64,000 nucleotides of DNA from Prinia subflava. Its lineage: Eukaryota > Chordata > Aves > Passeriformes > Cisticolidae. Location: assembly GCF_021018805.1 (NCBI RefSeq), contig NC_086247.1, forward strand, positions 93,666,140-93,730,139, read 5' to 3'. Shown one piece after another: positions 15,375 to 30,300 of the stretch (positions are counted from its first letter, which is position 1; the number at the start of each line of letters is the position of its first letter). The translations under genes and the position numbers were made by a program. The notes beneath the pieces were generated by a model. The model searched no databases and was not told the DNA's origin. It saw only the letters and a program-made list of their open reading frames with translations.

Positions 15375-18300
15375 ACAAAGCCATTTATTTAAAGCTTGAT
15401 CACTACCTGGTCCAGTGGAACTTCCACAAGAGTATCTTCATCTTCCTGCACTTCAACTGCCTCCCACATTTCAGACTCCTCTTTTCTGGCTTTGTAAATA
15501 TCTTCATCTATAATGGGAAAGATAGAGTAGAATGAAGTCCAATGGTGACACAGTGTGGCTCAGCTACTGAACTGCACATTCAGTTTTGCTTCCAGCAGCT
15601 TTCTGAGCTGACCCATCATTCCCCATACAATTCTTTCAAGGAAGTCTTTAGTCTCCTATTATTGTCAAATTGATTTTCCTTCCTTTTAACAACAAATACT
15701 TACATGCTATGCCACTTGGGGAAGGAAGGAGAAAAGGCAAAGGGAAAGGGAACGGAACAAAGTACTGGATCTGAAGTTCCTTCAGTTTGGGCAAAGGTCT
15801 AGAGTGAATCTGAACTAGATATATTATGACAACAACATAGTACTTCTGTTTCTACAGTCAATTATAGTATCCTTTAGTAATGAGCATTATAATACACATC
15901 TATCAAAAATTCCAGTCTCTGAATCAAAAACAAACATGCTGAATCAGGTCAGGGTTAAAAGATTAAGAGAAACAGCTGGATTTGTTCTACTTCTCAACTC
16001 TGGGCACATGCAAGTAGAATTAGGGCTGAAACTCCACATCCGCATTAAAAAGCACGTACTCCTGGATTAACAAGGATTAACAGTTACATTGGTATTCAAT
16101 TTTGCAAAGATTTTACACCATTTAGTTCAAGTAATTTCTTTCCTAAGTATAAGTAGTAACTAGGGGTCTTTCAAGTTTCCAACACAGGCCTTACCATATC
16201 AGCTAATTAGGAAAGTAAAGATAGGTACACCCAGAAAACAATTTCCAAGTGACACGCAATCTTCTCTATTTTCCCCTGAACTGAAAACAGCCCAGAAACT
16301 AAAGGCACAAGTTACTTCAAATCCTCTCTCTCCATTGATCTAGGAAAGACGAAGATGTGTCCATATCCCATATATGTAACTACATATTATGTAGTTATAT
16401 ATTAAGTAAGAAAGAGGAAAAAGTATTTCCACTTTCTGACTGCCTCTTAGCTCTTCCTAAAAGGATCTGAACTTGGTAATATCAAATGATCATGCAAATA
16501 GATCTACATTGCTGCACAGAACCATTTTGGTGGAAAAATAATGAATAAAACCCCAAGACCAAGAGAAATCCAGAGTCTATCTGCATAAAAAGTCAGCACT
16601 GATTACTGTGGTATTTTTCCAGTTACTTTCTCATCACTATGAGAGCCAAGGGAAGAATTTGCCCAGGGAACAAATTCTGAGGCAGCATACTGCTGCAAAT
16701 GGCTAACTGGAGGGGAGGTGCCAGATGGCCTCAGAAGCTGCCTGACAGCCCCTTCCCAGAGGACCAGAAATGATGGCCGTTCTCAGTCTGAAATGAAGAG
16801 GCAGAACTGGAGGTTTCCATGGCACACCACAATGAAATTCCAAAGTGGTACTGCTGGGTGCATCTTAGGAGAGAGATTTCCTGATGAACAGAGCAGCTTG
16901 ATTACCCAGGCATCAGTCCTGCTGGAGCCTCCCCCCACTACCAAAAGATCTATACTGATCATCCTCTGCTGGAAATACCAGAGGGCTCTTAGCATCACTG
17001 ATTGCATTCTTAGCCAAAATAACTCACACATGTTTTCCAAGACTTCATTTGCATACTACACATGAAAATAATAATTTTCTTTTTTAATTTCTTATTTCTT
17101 GGGGTTTATTAAATACAATGCACATGTATGGATGTTCCATTGAAACCAACTAAAGTTGATTTCAACAATACTTGATGGCAGCATGATAAATCTTGGACAA
17201 TCTACCTGTATATATCTTGTTACAAAATCCCCTTTGACACAAGACTTGATTAGGTTTTTTTAACAAAATCAGTAATAAAAACATGGAATGGCTGAGAACA
17301 AAATGCACCTGAACAGATGTTACTTATACTTTTTCAAATAATCAATGCACTTCACATTTCCCTTTTTTTTTGAGCTCTCTAAGAGACAGAATGTTCTGTT
17401 TCTCTTACCTGCTATTATCATTGTTGCCTCTCATCACAGACATTTGAGTTATAGATTTCCACTATATTCTGAGAGGAAAATGTAATGTGTTCCCTAAAAG
17501 CCACCATGTCCTATTTCAAGGCCTTCCCTTAAGTACATAAGAAAATAACCTTGCCCTAGATTCGTTGGCTCACTGAACTATAAAAAGTCAACTCAGTGTC
17601 TGAAAGAACTGCATTTAATATCACCATCCTTCCATTAAGACTCTGTAATAACACCTTTGCTTTCAAAGTCCACAAGTCTTTCAAGCAAAATTGGAACTGT
17701 CTGGAGGTAAAAAGGATTTTGGCACAGAGGCAATTTTAATCAGATTTTTACTCCAGGGCAAAAGGAGGAGTACAAGGCAGATGAACATGTGTTAGCCCCT
17801 GGAGGCCAAATATGCTCAAGAGCTGATGATTCTCAAATTTAAAGCACCTCTTCTTAGAAGAGCAGATCAGGCTCAGGGCTATGCTGAACAACCCAAGGAG
17901 AAAGACATACAGTATTTTGAAGAAACTTAAACATGGAACCAGGAGGGAGCAGGAGAGAGGAAAGAAGATTGTAAGTTTCAGTAAGGAATCATATTTCTCA
18001 TTTAAAAGAGAGTGCCCACAAAGGTAGTAACAGGAGGATTTCAATAAGCAAAATCTGAAATCTCCATTTTATTTCCTCCACAAAAGCACCTTGTAGCACC
18101 ATGGAATTTCCTCCTTACAAAAGAACTTTGTAGCAGGTGTTTGCTCAGAAAGCTGGTGATAAATGAAAAGATATTAGTTGAAAAATAATCTGCACAAGAC
18201 TGCAGCTTCTCTCAGGGATGCCACTATTCATTGTCTTGCACAGAAAGCATTCTCAAGAGACACAGCATTCCTGGTCTTCCACAGACTGAAAATGTTATTT

Positions 18301-21300
18301 AAGGAAAATAAAACTTTCACAACAAAAGGGAAATTAATTATTAATCTCTGCACAAACATAAGAGAATGGAAGACAGATGTCCAAAATACAGTTGGGGAAG
18401 GAATTAAAACACTTAAGTCTGAAATGTGCCAAAACAGATGAAGAAAAAAGTGACACTAACTGAAGAATGTTGAAGTTGAAATACTTGAACAAAAAATGCC
18501 AAAGGAAATGGCAAGGAATGCAATTAGTCTTACATTAGGACACACATTTGTATTTTTTTACAAAAAGGGAAAATAAATACAAAAATTGCAAAATAATTTA
18601 CATAAAATTAATTTGAATAAATGGAGCATTATGAAAATAGCTTAAAATGTTAACATTATTAGCATTGCTACTCTACAGCCAGAAGTATTTACACTTTCTG
18701 CATGTGAAGTTACAAATATCTGGAGGATGGAAGCTGAGTGAAAGGCCAACACATTTCTTGTTTGTGTGATTCTGTGTCAAGATCTTGTCAACAGGAGTTT
18801 GCAGGCCACATTAATCACAATTATCGGGGCTTTGAGTTACTTCCAAGGAAATTTTTCAGTTGGGTAACTTTGCCTCATATTTTATTGATAATGCTTTTTT
18901 GTTTAGGAAAAAAAAGTACGAAAAAATCTTATTGATGCAATATTTCACATCTCTGTGTCTGAATCATTAGTCAATTTCTTCATATGTCTCTAAGGGAGAA
19001 AAAACAAGAAAGCATTTTAGAAAATGCCATAAATTACATGAAGAAACATTTTTGCAAGTCTTCATCCTGTATTGTTATGGGCTTCTACTGCAATCTCTAC
19101 TGAAGCAGAAATATGTGGTGTACCTTGCCGAAAAGAGAAATTCCAGCACTTCCATTACATGGCACATTTATGACTACTCCAAACAGTTCATACAAATTGT
19201 AGATTAAACATGCTCCTCTTTTATGAGTCAGCTCTGACTTTCTTGTGCTGCAAACCACCTGAGAACTGACCACAGACAGGGCCATGGCAACACTGGGGCA
19301 GAGGAACTCTGAAAAGGGCTGGTATGAAAAAGCTCTGAAAGGAAGGTATGTCTGCCTGCAGCTTTGCTGTAAGTATAAACAGAGGATTTATTTCAGTTAG
19401 GTTCTCAGTTTTCCATGCCACAGCAAGTACAGCCTCTGTCAAGAGGCCAAGCAAAATATGACTGAAAGTTTCATGATCTTCTGTGAGAATATTTTTCCAT
19501 GGTGTCCAGACAAAAATAAGATACTGGAGTGTCTCAGGTTATGTAACAAAAAAAAGTTGTATTCTATTTCATCTGTTGAAAGCAGTTGAGGAGATGTTTA
19601 TCTCTTGTAACTCCAGGGGGAGGAGGGTGGATGCCTTCTGATAATAGACCATCTGTTAAAACCAGGTGGGGCAGTGTTTCTTATCTCTTTCATCAACTTT
19701 GTCCACCCTTGGGGGATATCTTGTGTTAACGGGCCATTAAGGCTCACCAATGACATGACACATTACACCATCCCATTGTGAGATGCACCACCCAGTGGAG
19801 AGGAGCCAACCATGCCCTACCCAGATAAAAATGGGGACACAGAGACACCAGGCATTCCTGTTTTCTACTGGATTCCCAAAGGAAGACCTGATCCATCTTG
19901 CCACCACTGGACCCCTTCTACAAGATCATCTCTACTCCAACAGAACCACATTTGTTTCACCAAGAGGATTTATTTGGACTGCTTTCAACACCCTGAACAG
20001 GGTGTCAGGTTGTATTTTCTGACTGCGTCAGGGTTTCTAGGGTTTTGTTTGTTTGTTTGTTTTTGTACTACTACATTTGTATTTTTAATATTCCTAATAA
20101 AGAACTGTTATTCCATTTCCCAAAACTTTGCCTGAAAGCCCTTAACTGCAAAATTATAATAATTAGGAAGGAGGGCGGTTTACAATCTCCATTCCAAGGG
20201 AAACGACAGTTTTCCCTGGCAGACACCTGCCTTCTCAAACCAAGCCATGGAGTTTATCAAGTTTTGCCAGTCATTGTGTGACAATAGACTACCTTGAGGC
20301 AAAAAAAAATCAGCACTATTTTTACACCCTAAACAGAGAGAGTTAGGTAACCGAAACATCTCCTGTTATTTCTGATTATTTTAAAGCAGGGTCATGTTCA
20401 GTAATTTAGGTAAAAAGGGGAAAGAAGAACCTGCAGAATGGCAAAGAACAGATCATTCAAAAGGATGAAGAGGTGAAGAAGGTGAAGAGGGGGAATATGC
20501 AGAGGCTGGAGGATATAGACACTGAGGGAGATGACAAAGGCACAGGGATATTAGGAAAAACATGTAGAATGAGGAACTGTATAAGAGCAAAAAGAAAGAT
20601 GAGGAAATGCTGGTGAACAAAAGGGAATCAACGGGGTCCAGTCCACTGACTGGAAGGCAGAAAAATTGGCTTTTAGGGACTAGAAGAGTAGAAGCTTGAA
20701 AGAATGAGAGGGGGCGAAAAAAAACCAAGTCAGCGGGTAACCAAGCCAATTTAAGCTTCCTAAAGGAATCTTCTTCAGGAAAGCCTGTGAAGAGGAATGC
20801 TGTTGGACTACTACCTACCAGCAATTGGATGTCTGTGTGTGTTCTGATGTTACCACACACACAGAAGTGCAGCAAAAAAAAAAAAAAAAAAAAAAAAAAG
20901 ACAGCAATGAAAAAATGTTTCTTGTTCTCAGGCAAGTATTGTTACTGATTTTTTTTGTTCATACTTATTTCTCCAACAAATAATACTTATTAAGACTTTG
21001 GAGAGTGGAAAGATTTCTTCTTACAGGACTTTTTTGTTTTTAGGGTGAAGAGATGAATGAAAACTGCTGAAGAGAAAACTGCAACCATATATGCTTTCCT
21101 ATGGAGTTTCTTCAAGAGTTGTGCTCTCTCCTGCCTCTTCTCCAGCTCCATAATCCCCGAGAGAGAAAGAGTGATGAAATCTCAGGAGGATTCAGATGGC
21201 TTAAAGCTCTGAATTCCCTGAAGCCTTGGCAGGGTTACCAGGAAAGGGTACATTTGGAGCATGGTAACAGCCCTGCCAAATAAAGATAAATAGTGCCTCA

Positions 21301-24300
21301 AAAACCTATGGACCAACTCAACCTGCCCCAAGTTAATCCAAATGATACAGAAGTTGAAACACTGGCATTTGGGCCTGATTTTCTGAAGTCTGAGAATTGC
21401 TAGCTTTCCCAAGAGAGAATTTTCAGCAGTTTCTCCTTTCTCAGGCAGCTTTGTGTAAACACTTTTTCTTCCCATAACATTTCTAAGTAAACAATATTCC
21501 TCCTTTCCCATAACAACCTCTCTCCCAGGTGTTGTCTGTGTTACTTAACCAATGGAAAGATGTGTCCAACCTATGGACCTTTTAGCACAGCAGGCTATAA
21601 AAAGACAGGAATTGCAATAAAGGTTTTAGCCTTCTGATGTTTTCTAACAGCTAGAGTCAAACATCTTTATTTTTGTGTCTAATTGCGACATCAGCACCTA
21701 CTTTATGGCCAACCTCTACAGCTAGGAGAAATGAAGCCACAAAAATAGTAAGAACAAGAGAAATTTTCAGCTGAAAAAGGCAGTGAAATTACATGAGCAG
21801 GATGCTACCAGAACACTTAGTCTTTGGTAATCAAGTCCAGAGGCTATGAGTGAGAGAAACGCACTGCGGTCAGGTTTGGATGAGAACTTTGAAAAGGGCA
21901 AGGTAATAACTGGTAAACAGGGGGTGAGGTTTCTGATTTTGTACTTGGCCAATGTCTGCCTCATAAAGTAAGCAGCTCAGTACTCAGTTGCTTTCAGCAA
22001 AGATAGGTGGTACTATATACCTGCAGAACTTCTCAGTTCTGTGACTCTGTTGCAAATAAAATCAAGACAATTTTAAAACTTCTTAATGACTTGCACAATG
22101 ACTCTTAAAAGTCAAAGATCTTCATTATGAGAGTTACCTACTCTATCCTAGCCCTTACACATGCCAGCTCTTGCTGGCTTTGCAGCCCCAGGGAATTCAT
22201 TTGTGTGAAAGTGATTCTGCTGCCTAATCAGGAGAATTTTCTAGCTATTTTCTTGATCTTTGTTATTTCTTAATCTCCTGATAGATACAGAACAGTGTAA
22301 GTTACCAGCAAGAGCAAATTTATAAATGCCCAAAAGATTTTGACTAGCAACATTTCACTGGTCACGTTTTAGTTGTTGTCTTGGGTTGAGAAATGTAACC
22401 AAAAAAGTGTATTCTATTTTCATCTGTTAAACCAGTTGGGAGATATTGTTCTTCATTTCTTGTAACTCTAGGGGGTGGGGGGGAAGAGGGCGGATGCCCT
22501 CTGTTAATGGGACACCTGATAACACCAGATAAGGCAGTGCCTTCTTATCTCTTCCTCCACCCATCCTGTTCTGAGGGACATCACCTGTGAATGGGCCATT
22601 TAAGGCCTCTCATATGACTGACAACATTACTTCATTCCATTGTGAGATGCTCCACCCAGTGGGAGGAGTCAAAGCCTTTCCAGCAGGATAAAACCAGCCA
22701 TCCCAAACACCAAGGGAGCCTGTTTCCACTGGATTCCTGGAGGAAGACTAGACCCTTTTCTTGAGGATCATTTCTACTTCAGTGGAGCCACAACTGTCAC
22801 TCTGGGAGGACTTATCTTGGACTGCTTCCAACACTCTGACCAACAGGGTGTCAGGTTTGCATTCTGACTCTGTCAGTGATCCTTTCTACTATTGCATTTA
22901 ACTTGTTTTTTTTATTTATTTTATATTATCTTTCTTGTTGTTTGTTCTCTCTATTAAATTGTATTTCTGACTTGGAGTCTCACTGGTTTTGCTTTCAAAT
23001 CAACACAGTTTTCTAAACACAGAAGTGTTCAGTGTATTGTGCGTTCAGTTCAGTATGTAGAGAAAGAAACCACAAATTGGTGCATATATAACCAAGCAAG
23101 TCCTGGCTAAAATGCAAAGATCATTTTCTGTTTGATGCCATTCAGTATTGCAGCTGGAATTCTTTTTCTACACATTGATAAACAAGATTATATGACTTTA
23201 TTAAATACTAATTAAGTTATATATTAAATTAACTCATAAGGAATCTGTACTTTTTAAATAATTAAGCACAGCAATAAATGGTTTTTATATAAGCTCCTTT
23301 CCTAAATATCATTAACTGTAAAACATTTATTGCAGCAAAAATTAAAAAATTATAGAGATATTAATGCATTTCAAATTTTCAACTGATTGAGGTTTAGTAG
23401 TAGAAATTCTACAAGTCATTGTAAAAATAGTCTGCCTTGAATATTTTGTGCAAATCTGAGGCATTCACTAACTGCAAGCCCCATACATAAGGAAGGAAGT
23501 TAATGTGACAATAAAAAAAAATTAATGTGACTTACAACAGAGGCTGCCTCATAAAAACAGTAAGTAAAATTAAAAACAAAATATAAAAAAAAGAGAAAAA
23601 AGTGGCTCATAAAATTGAATGGTTTGCTATGAGGAAAAAGGACATCTGTTTATGCCTGCATACGACATAATTTTATTCTCTCATTTTGTGTGTGTGTTGG
23701 GGTTTATTTAATTTAAAAGTATCACTGTTGTACAAGGCCCATTTCCAACACAAAGCCACTGCCTTCGTGATAGTTTTGCATGTGTGTTCATGCCTATGAC
23801 TCCTGTCATCAAAAAGCAATGGAATTGAAAAGAACCTGCTAGAAATAGACATACAAAACTGTTGAGAATATTGTTGGGGGTTAGATTTGGGTTTTTTTCT
23901 TCTTACAGAATTTCTTCCCATAAGTTTCCAAGAAGCCTTAATGACTACTTAGTCAGAACAAAAGGAGTACTTGAGGGATATGGCAGCACGAGGCTACACC
24001 TATTGTTTTTGAGTCCCTGGGAGTGTCCCTCAGAGGGGAGAGATGATGAGCTTTGGGAAAGGCAAAAAGACAGATCTGGGGAAGGGGGAGGCACTCTTGC
24101 TTTCAGAGCCGAGGAGGACGGTCAGGCTGCCCTCTGCCTCTGTCTCGTCCTGGGAAATCTACAGTCATCTGCTGTGTACCCGGGAATCCTGAACTCGCTT
24201 TCTCCAGCCTCCCCCCACCGCCGCTGCTTCTTCGGAGCTTTGAGGTTCCCCTGCTACTCTGTAGCCCTGCACTGCCCAGCCCTGCCGGGACACCCCTGCT

Positions 24301-27300
24301 GCTCCAGCTGCCAGCGCAGAGCTCCTCATCTCATCCACCAGCCCGGGACATTCCTTCCTTCCAGTTCAGCCTCTCAGAGCCCTGCAGGGGCACTGAGATC
24401 AAACTGCTCTGGGCTTTTGTAAAAGAAAGCCCTCAAGGTTCTTGGTTCTGTTTATTATTGATGCTGTAGTTGTTGTTTGTTTGTCGTTTTGTCATATATA
24501 CTAGTAAAGAACTGTTATTCCTACCCCACACCTCTTCCTGAAAGCTCCTTTAATTTTTTTAATCGGAATAATTTGGAGGGAGGGGATTTGAATTCTCCAT
24601 CTCTAGGGAGGTCCTGCCCCTTCCTAGCAGATATGTCTTTCAAACCAAGACAAATATTTAAAAAAAAAAATACAGATTTTTCTTCCTTTGATACTATGGC
24701 AGCCTCAAGCTTTTAAGTAATTGCTTCCTCTCTTTCAAAAATTTCAAATTCATAATGCCATTTGATGCTATTAGAGAATGAGGACATCTGATTACCCTAA
24801 CAGAAACTGCAAAACGTGCTTCTAGAGGTTTCCCTTGTATGCAGCACTCTCCCTTACTGACAGGAAATATGGTAATGCAGGAGCAAAGGAAAAGCTGCAA
24901 TAGCTCATTCATCTTTATACATCAACAGCTACAAAAATATAAGACTGTCATAATACAAGGAGTTTGTCTTCCCTCTCCCTGTTTTGGTCCTTCATCTCAT
25001 TTATTGCCATGTTTCTAAGCATCTAATTAATTAACTGATTTAAATGACAGAACATTAATGCCCTTCACATTTTGAAATTAAGAAAGCAGTTCTCATTCAG
25101 CCACATCCTTTTTTAATTCCATGCCTGTTGCATAACTTGGCCTTCCCTTGAGTAGTCGTGTGCTAGGGTCTAAACTGTCACAAAACGAATGCAGAAGCCC
25201 TGAAATGTGTGCCCTGGTCCCATCATTCCAAACTGAGCATCAATACACTTTTACACCCTCTTGCTAGGAATTAAGCAGCATGCTTTCCTGCTGGTAAGTA
25301 TGTATTTTCCCATTTAACATTTTGCAAAGTATTCGCTTCCCTAAAAGCAAACCCAAAGAAACTCACTGTGTATTTGAATAAAGTGGCTGCAAAGTTTATC
25401 ATCATCTTAGCTCCCCACTGGCATTAGAACACTCTGGTTACCATGATTCAGCTCTGTAACAGTACACACCTACAGCAAAAAGGGTTATCATTTCTTGCCA
25501 CAGATATGTCTCCTACTGTGCAAGGAATAAGCCAACAGGTCTTGTAAAATCTCTGCAAACGAGACGCTCTCTCTTCAGCAGCCTTTTTATCTGCTTTGAC
25601 AATACAGAAGTGATATGGTCTGTGTTTTAATGGCAGATAGGTTTTTAATTTTAAAAGTTGTCAGCACAGAAACATAGATAACCGTTTTAGGTCACACTGC
25701 AGAGAGGATATTTAGCAGCTCAGGTTTGTACTCTTTGGCAAGTTCATAATTTTACTGAAACCAATTCAGAGCAGGACAACAATACCTGGGGTTCTGTGCA
25801 GCTTTCCTTATAAATAAGGGCTGGCCTTTTTCTTCCTTTTTTTATGCAGTATAAAACGCCTTAAGCTTTAGCTTTCATGTTTTCAGATTCTGTGTTGCCT
25901 AGGGGTAGTTCTGAGCCTCATATTAAGTGCTGGTAAGTTCTCTTCACAGAGCAGGTAGGCAAAACAAATCCTTTTCCTGCAGAAGACCATGGACAACTTT
26001 TGGGCCCCAAAGCCCAAACAACGGTGGACTGAAGGAAGGAACAAGAAGGATGAGACTTCACAGCCTGAAGCTGCAATTGGACAATTAAACCCCAATATGC
26101 AAATGGACCAAAACTTATAAAAATGTAAGATCTTGTGACCGGTCAGCATTTTGTTATCATTCTTTGTCCACCCTGGGTATAGCTCTGGTCAGCCTCCCGT
26201 CCTGCCCAAGGTGGATCCTGGAGGCCTTTCAATAAATACCTACTTTATTCTATAGCTTTGTCCAGTCTCTGTTTCAGGTCAGCCTTCCCAAGGCATCATA
26301 AGAAAAAGGAAATTGAAATGACTACTGACTTCTAAGACCTCATAACACCCAAAAATAGATCTGAAAAACTGTGGAGTGGTTCAGCCCATCTCCACTCTGT
26401 GAGTTCTCCAAATCACAGCAAAAACTCAAAACTTCACAGTCCATTAACTCTAGAACTTCTTTTATAGTTTATTTAGAGAGTTACTTTGCCAGCCATGTGA
26501 CCACAATTATACTACTGTATTTGAATGGAATAGGCTTTAAATGAGAGTTAAGAATTTAAGAATTCTTAACCCCCACAAGAATTTTCTGCTACACTTCCGA
26601 GTTTGCTAATTTCCTGATCAATTTCCTACATATACTCTTTCCAGGATGTGGCACAAACCAAAAAAATAATAGGGTGAGGGGTTTTTTTGGTGGTTTGCTG
26701 TCTTTTTTTCTTTTTTAAACTTCAAACCAAGCTGCTGCTAATTAAATGTATCTTTGGTGTCACTTTCATAAACTCAAATTCTGCTGAACCAGATGCACAA
26801 GTCTAAGCTTTAAACTTCACATTTCCAGTTGCAATTACTGTTGCATACAGTATATTCAATGTTATTAAGGCTTCTATGAGTGCAGTGGAAGCCCAATTAT
26901 AACATTAATAGTGTGCCTTATAGGTTACAAACACCAAAACATCAGCTCATAATCTACTGGATTTTCCCTGAGAAGTGGTGAATTTAAATCTTGCACAAAG
27001 AGCTTTCAGGTCTAAGAAATTCTTTAATCATCTTGATTTAAGAGGATTATGACATGGATCCATTGTAATATAAATGGCATGCTGGTGAAACTCTCAGCGT
27101 ACTAATAAAATAAATTCAAAGTAAATACACAGCTAGCCCAACTAAATTCAGTTGGAAGATTAGGTTACGCTTTAAATACACTACATGCATAATTCTTCAG
27201 ATGTTAAGACCCAGAAAACAATCACTTTCAAACAGTCTAGCATGCAAGAGAAGATTCCATACAGTGCTAAATTGGCAGGGAAAAGGACAGCAAAGAATAT

Positions 27301-30300
27301 AGGATATATTTGTACTATGAATATTTTCTTTTTATATATTTGCATACACCCCAAAATATGCATGTGTAAATGCACTGTGCAGTTTATTGGTTTCAGATTA
27401 AAATTAATTAATTACTTATCAGTGACAGCCAAATGCAGTCAGCTAAAATGCCAAGTCTTTTTCATTGTCCATCAGGAAAAAATAAAATTAAAATTAAATA
27501 AAATTCGTAAGATAGGGATAAATGTTTCCCTTACTCAATACGAAGCCTTTGAATGTGAAAGACTGTTTTGGAGTAAAACTTCAAAGCCAGTTTAGGAACT
27601 GCAATGAGCCTTCAGAATAGACAGTGGAGCTATACTGACTGATCAGAACAGTACTTGAGAGCTACCATTATCACTGTGTTCCTGGAGCTGGTTTCTAGCT
27701 TTCCTTGAAGATTTACTTATTTCAGAATAATATTCCCCACTCTAAAATGAACCTGAAAGATGTCACCATTCAAGGCACCAAGGCAGCAATCATATACCAA
27801 CTTCATACATCCAATACTCCAGCACCCAGTCTAAACTAGATTTCTAATTTCACTGTCAGCTGAGAGAATAAACCAACCTGATTACCAACTTTTAAGGTAT
27901 TGTCATCAGCAGCCCTATTAGTTTACACAACCACTGCAGGGGTGCTTCTCACCCAGAGAAAAGGTGACAAACCAGGACAGAGCAAGGGACACTCTCTGCT
28001 GACAGGGTGACTTTTCAGAGCATGAAAAGCACACACATTAGGAGGAGGGAAAGACCTTGCACAGCCTGTATTCTGCCCTTGCAAGTTGGACTGGATCTTA
28101 ATGCAGGTCTTCAGTGTATGAAGAAGTACTGAAAACAACAGGCAAAGCAGTGCCCCCAGAAAAGGGGATGTACCCTTTGCCTGTCCTTTGGATCCCCACA
28201 TACTGTCCCAGGAGCCTAAGTTCCTTCCAAACCCAAAGGGAAGCATGCCAGGTCCTCAGCAGACATGTAAACAAAGCATACAGGCACAGGATAAGCACAA
28301 GTATGCACACAGCATGTCTCGTTGCCAGAGAAAGCTATACCCACCTATTTGTATTCTGAAACCCAGAGGCCCACTATCTTTACACATTAATTTCAGTGGA
28401 GGGGTTTTTTGGTTAAAAATTAAACAGCTCTTTGGTTTTTAACAAGATTTGTCCAGCTTGCCTGTTGGCTTTCCTTCCTGTTGGCTTTCTCTCATTTTAA
28501 CTAAATTAAAGATTCTCGTTCCACAGTTGTAGTACAGCATTCACGTTAACTTGTAATGAATGCTTAAAATTTTAAAAAAAAACAATATTCTTTGCTCTGT
28601 TGCATTCTCAGCACACTTCCATCATTTTAATACTAAGCACACTACAGTTGTGCAGATTATGCTTAAAGGCTGCACAGCAATAAAGAGAACAAATTATGAA
28701 ATAAACTAAGCCTGTGAGATAGTAAATAAAGGAAAGAAAAATTGTCTTTATGATATCAAAATGACCAGGTAAAACAAAGAATCCAAAGCAAAAAACCTCG
28801 GGGATAAAAAATTAGAGTTGACATTAAAACTCCCCCAGCTGTAAGAAAAATCCAAAAATTAATAGTATCACCTGGGGATTGAAATGATGGCATTTGGGAA
28901 AACCCTGATGAAAATGCTGACGAGGGAGAATGGGACTCCAATGAAATGACTGAACCTCTAGCTCCTCTTCTAGAAAGGAATTGGTTCTAGAATTAAAAAT
29001 GATACTCATAATTAAGACTGAAGTGTTCAAAGGACCTCAAGGAGGTCAGAAAAAACTATGGTCAAAACTACTCCCTGGAATGGCCTGCAAATGGCAAACA
29101 TACAGGAAAAACATGGATGAAAACCAGGGGAGTCAGACACTGAGCATTTGTTGAGAGTGAGTCTCTAGGAGAAGGTAGAATACTGCTGGATGAAGTGAAG
29201 CTGATGGATATTGGGGGCCAGGAGTCTTACTAAACGTAGGACCTGAGCCTATCAATCAGCCCCATTCAATAATCAGCAGGGTTGCCTATTGGGCAGGGGG
29301 AGCAGAGGTTATGGGAAGAGCAGGACCAGCTTCCATACCCATGTGGTCATCTCATGAAATATTCATCACTGTTACAAGGCAATGTATGGACACTTAAATG
29401 GATATATCCCAATATCCCCAGAAGTCAATTCTAACATATTAAGACCCTTATTGAAAGAAGCCCCTTGGGTGACAAGACATGAGAAATGAGAAGAGATGTA
29501 ATGCATAATGAAGTGTTACAAGATCCTCCAGATGATCTATCCCCTTGGGCAAGACTCTTCCATGACAGTAAAACATGCAAGGGAAATGGGCTGGGAAACC
29601 CATCCTGGAGAACAAACTCAGGCCTTTGAGAGAGGCCTAAAAATTGAAGTGCAGAGACTTCCTGAGTGCCAAGTGAGGACTTTTAAACATGCCCTGCCCG
29701 AGCTAAAAGAAAGATCAAAACACCCCTGGAGTAAAATGAGCTGTGGAGGATGCCGGTAGCTTTAACTCCTTATGCAGCTCTCAGGCAACGATAAGAGCAC
29801 ACTTAGTGAAAACAGTGCAAAGGGGAAATGTGAAAAACAAAAAGCTTTCACAGAAAAAACATACTGTAATCCTTTCAGGAGAGGAAGAGAAACAAAAGAA
29901 AAAACCTCACTAAGTGCTGGGAGAACTTTAGGCTTTATCACCTGGTGCATTATGATCTATCAGTGGGCTGACAAGGACATATTTACTTACCAGTAGGACC
30001 TAGAAAACATCCTTTGAAATATATGATTGATTAAGGAGCTCAAATTTCACTAAACACCCCAATGGATGCTGAGAAATTAGATACAGGTTTTAAAAGAAAT
30101 AGGGCCTACACACCAGAATTTAATGGGCAAAGTAATTTATGTTATACTGCCAAAGTCTGTTTATATTTACCTGGGGAAAGACAATGGACCTCATACACCC
30201 TTGCAATCACAGAGCATGAAGAAATACTTTAGGATACACTGTCTTTAAAGGAGAAGTTTGGCAATTGCCTGATGGGAATATTTGGTCGTTCAGGCCCACA

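Larger units (their letters stand above)
3546..15406 (-). other. DCDC2 intron 8
   Basis: About 11.9 kb of mostly unique AT-rich DNA with two CR1 fragments (8815-9222 and 13281-13535) and a long poly(A) beside exon 8. No nested gene was recognised; open frames here are short and lack similarity to anything I know. Confidence 0.75.

Noticed and set aside
20453..20935. 160-codon minus-strand open frame
   Set aside because: It runs through a 26-bp poly(A) (poly-Phe) and a purine-rich stretch; low complexity without similarity.
23862..24469. 186- and 138-codon plus-strand frames
   Set aside because: They lie almost entirely in the GC-rich part of the solo LTR at 23872-24652.
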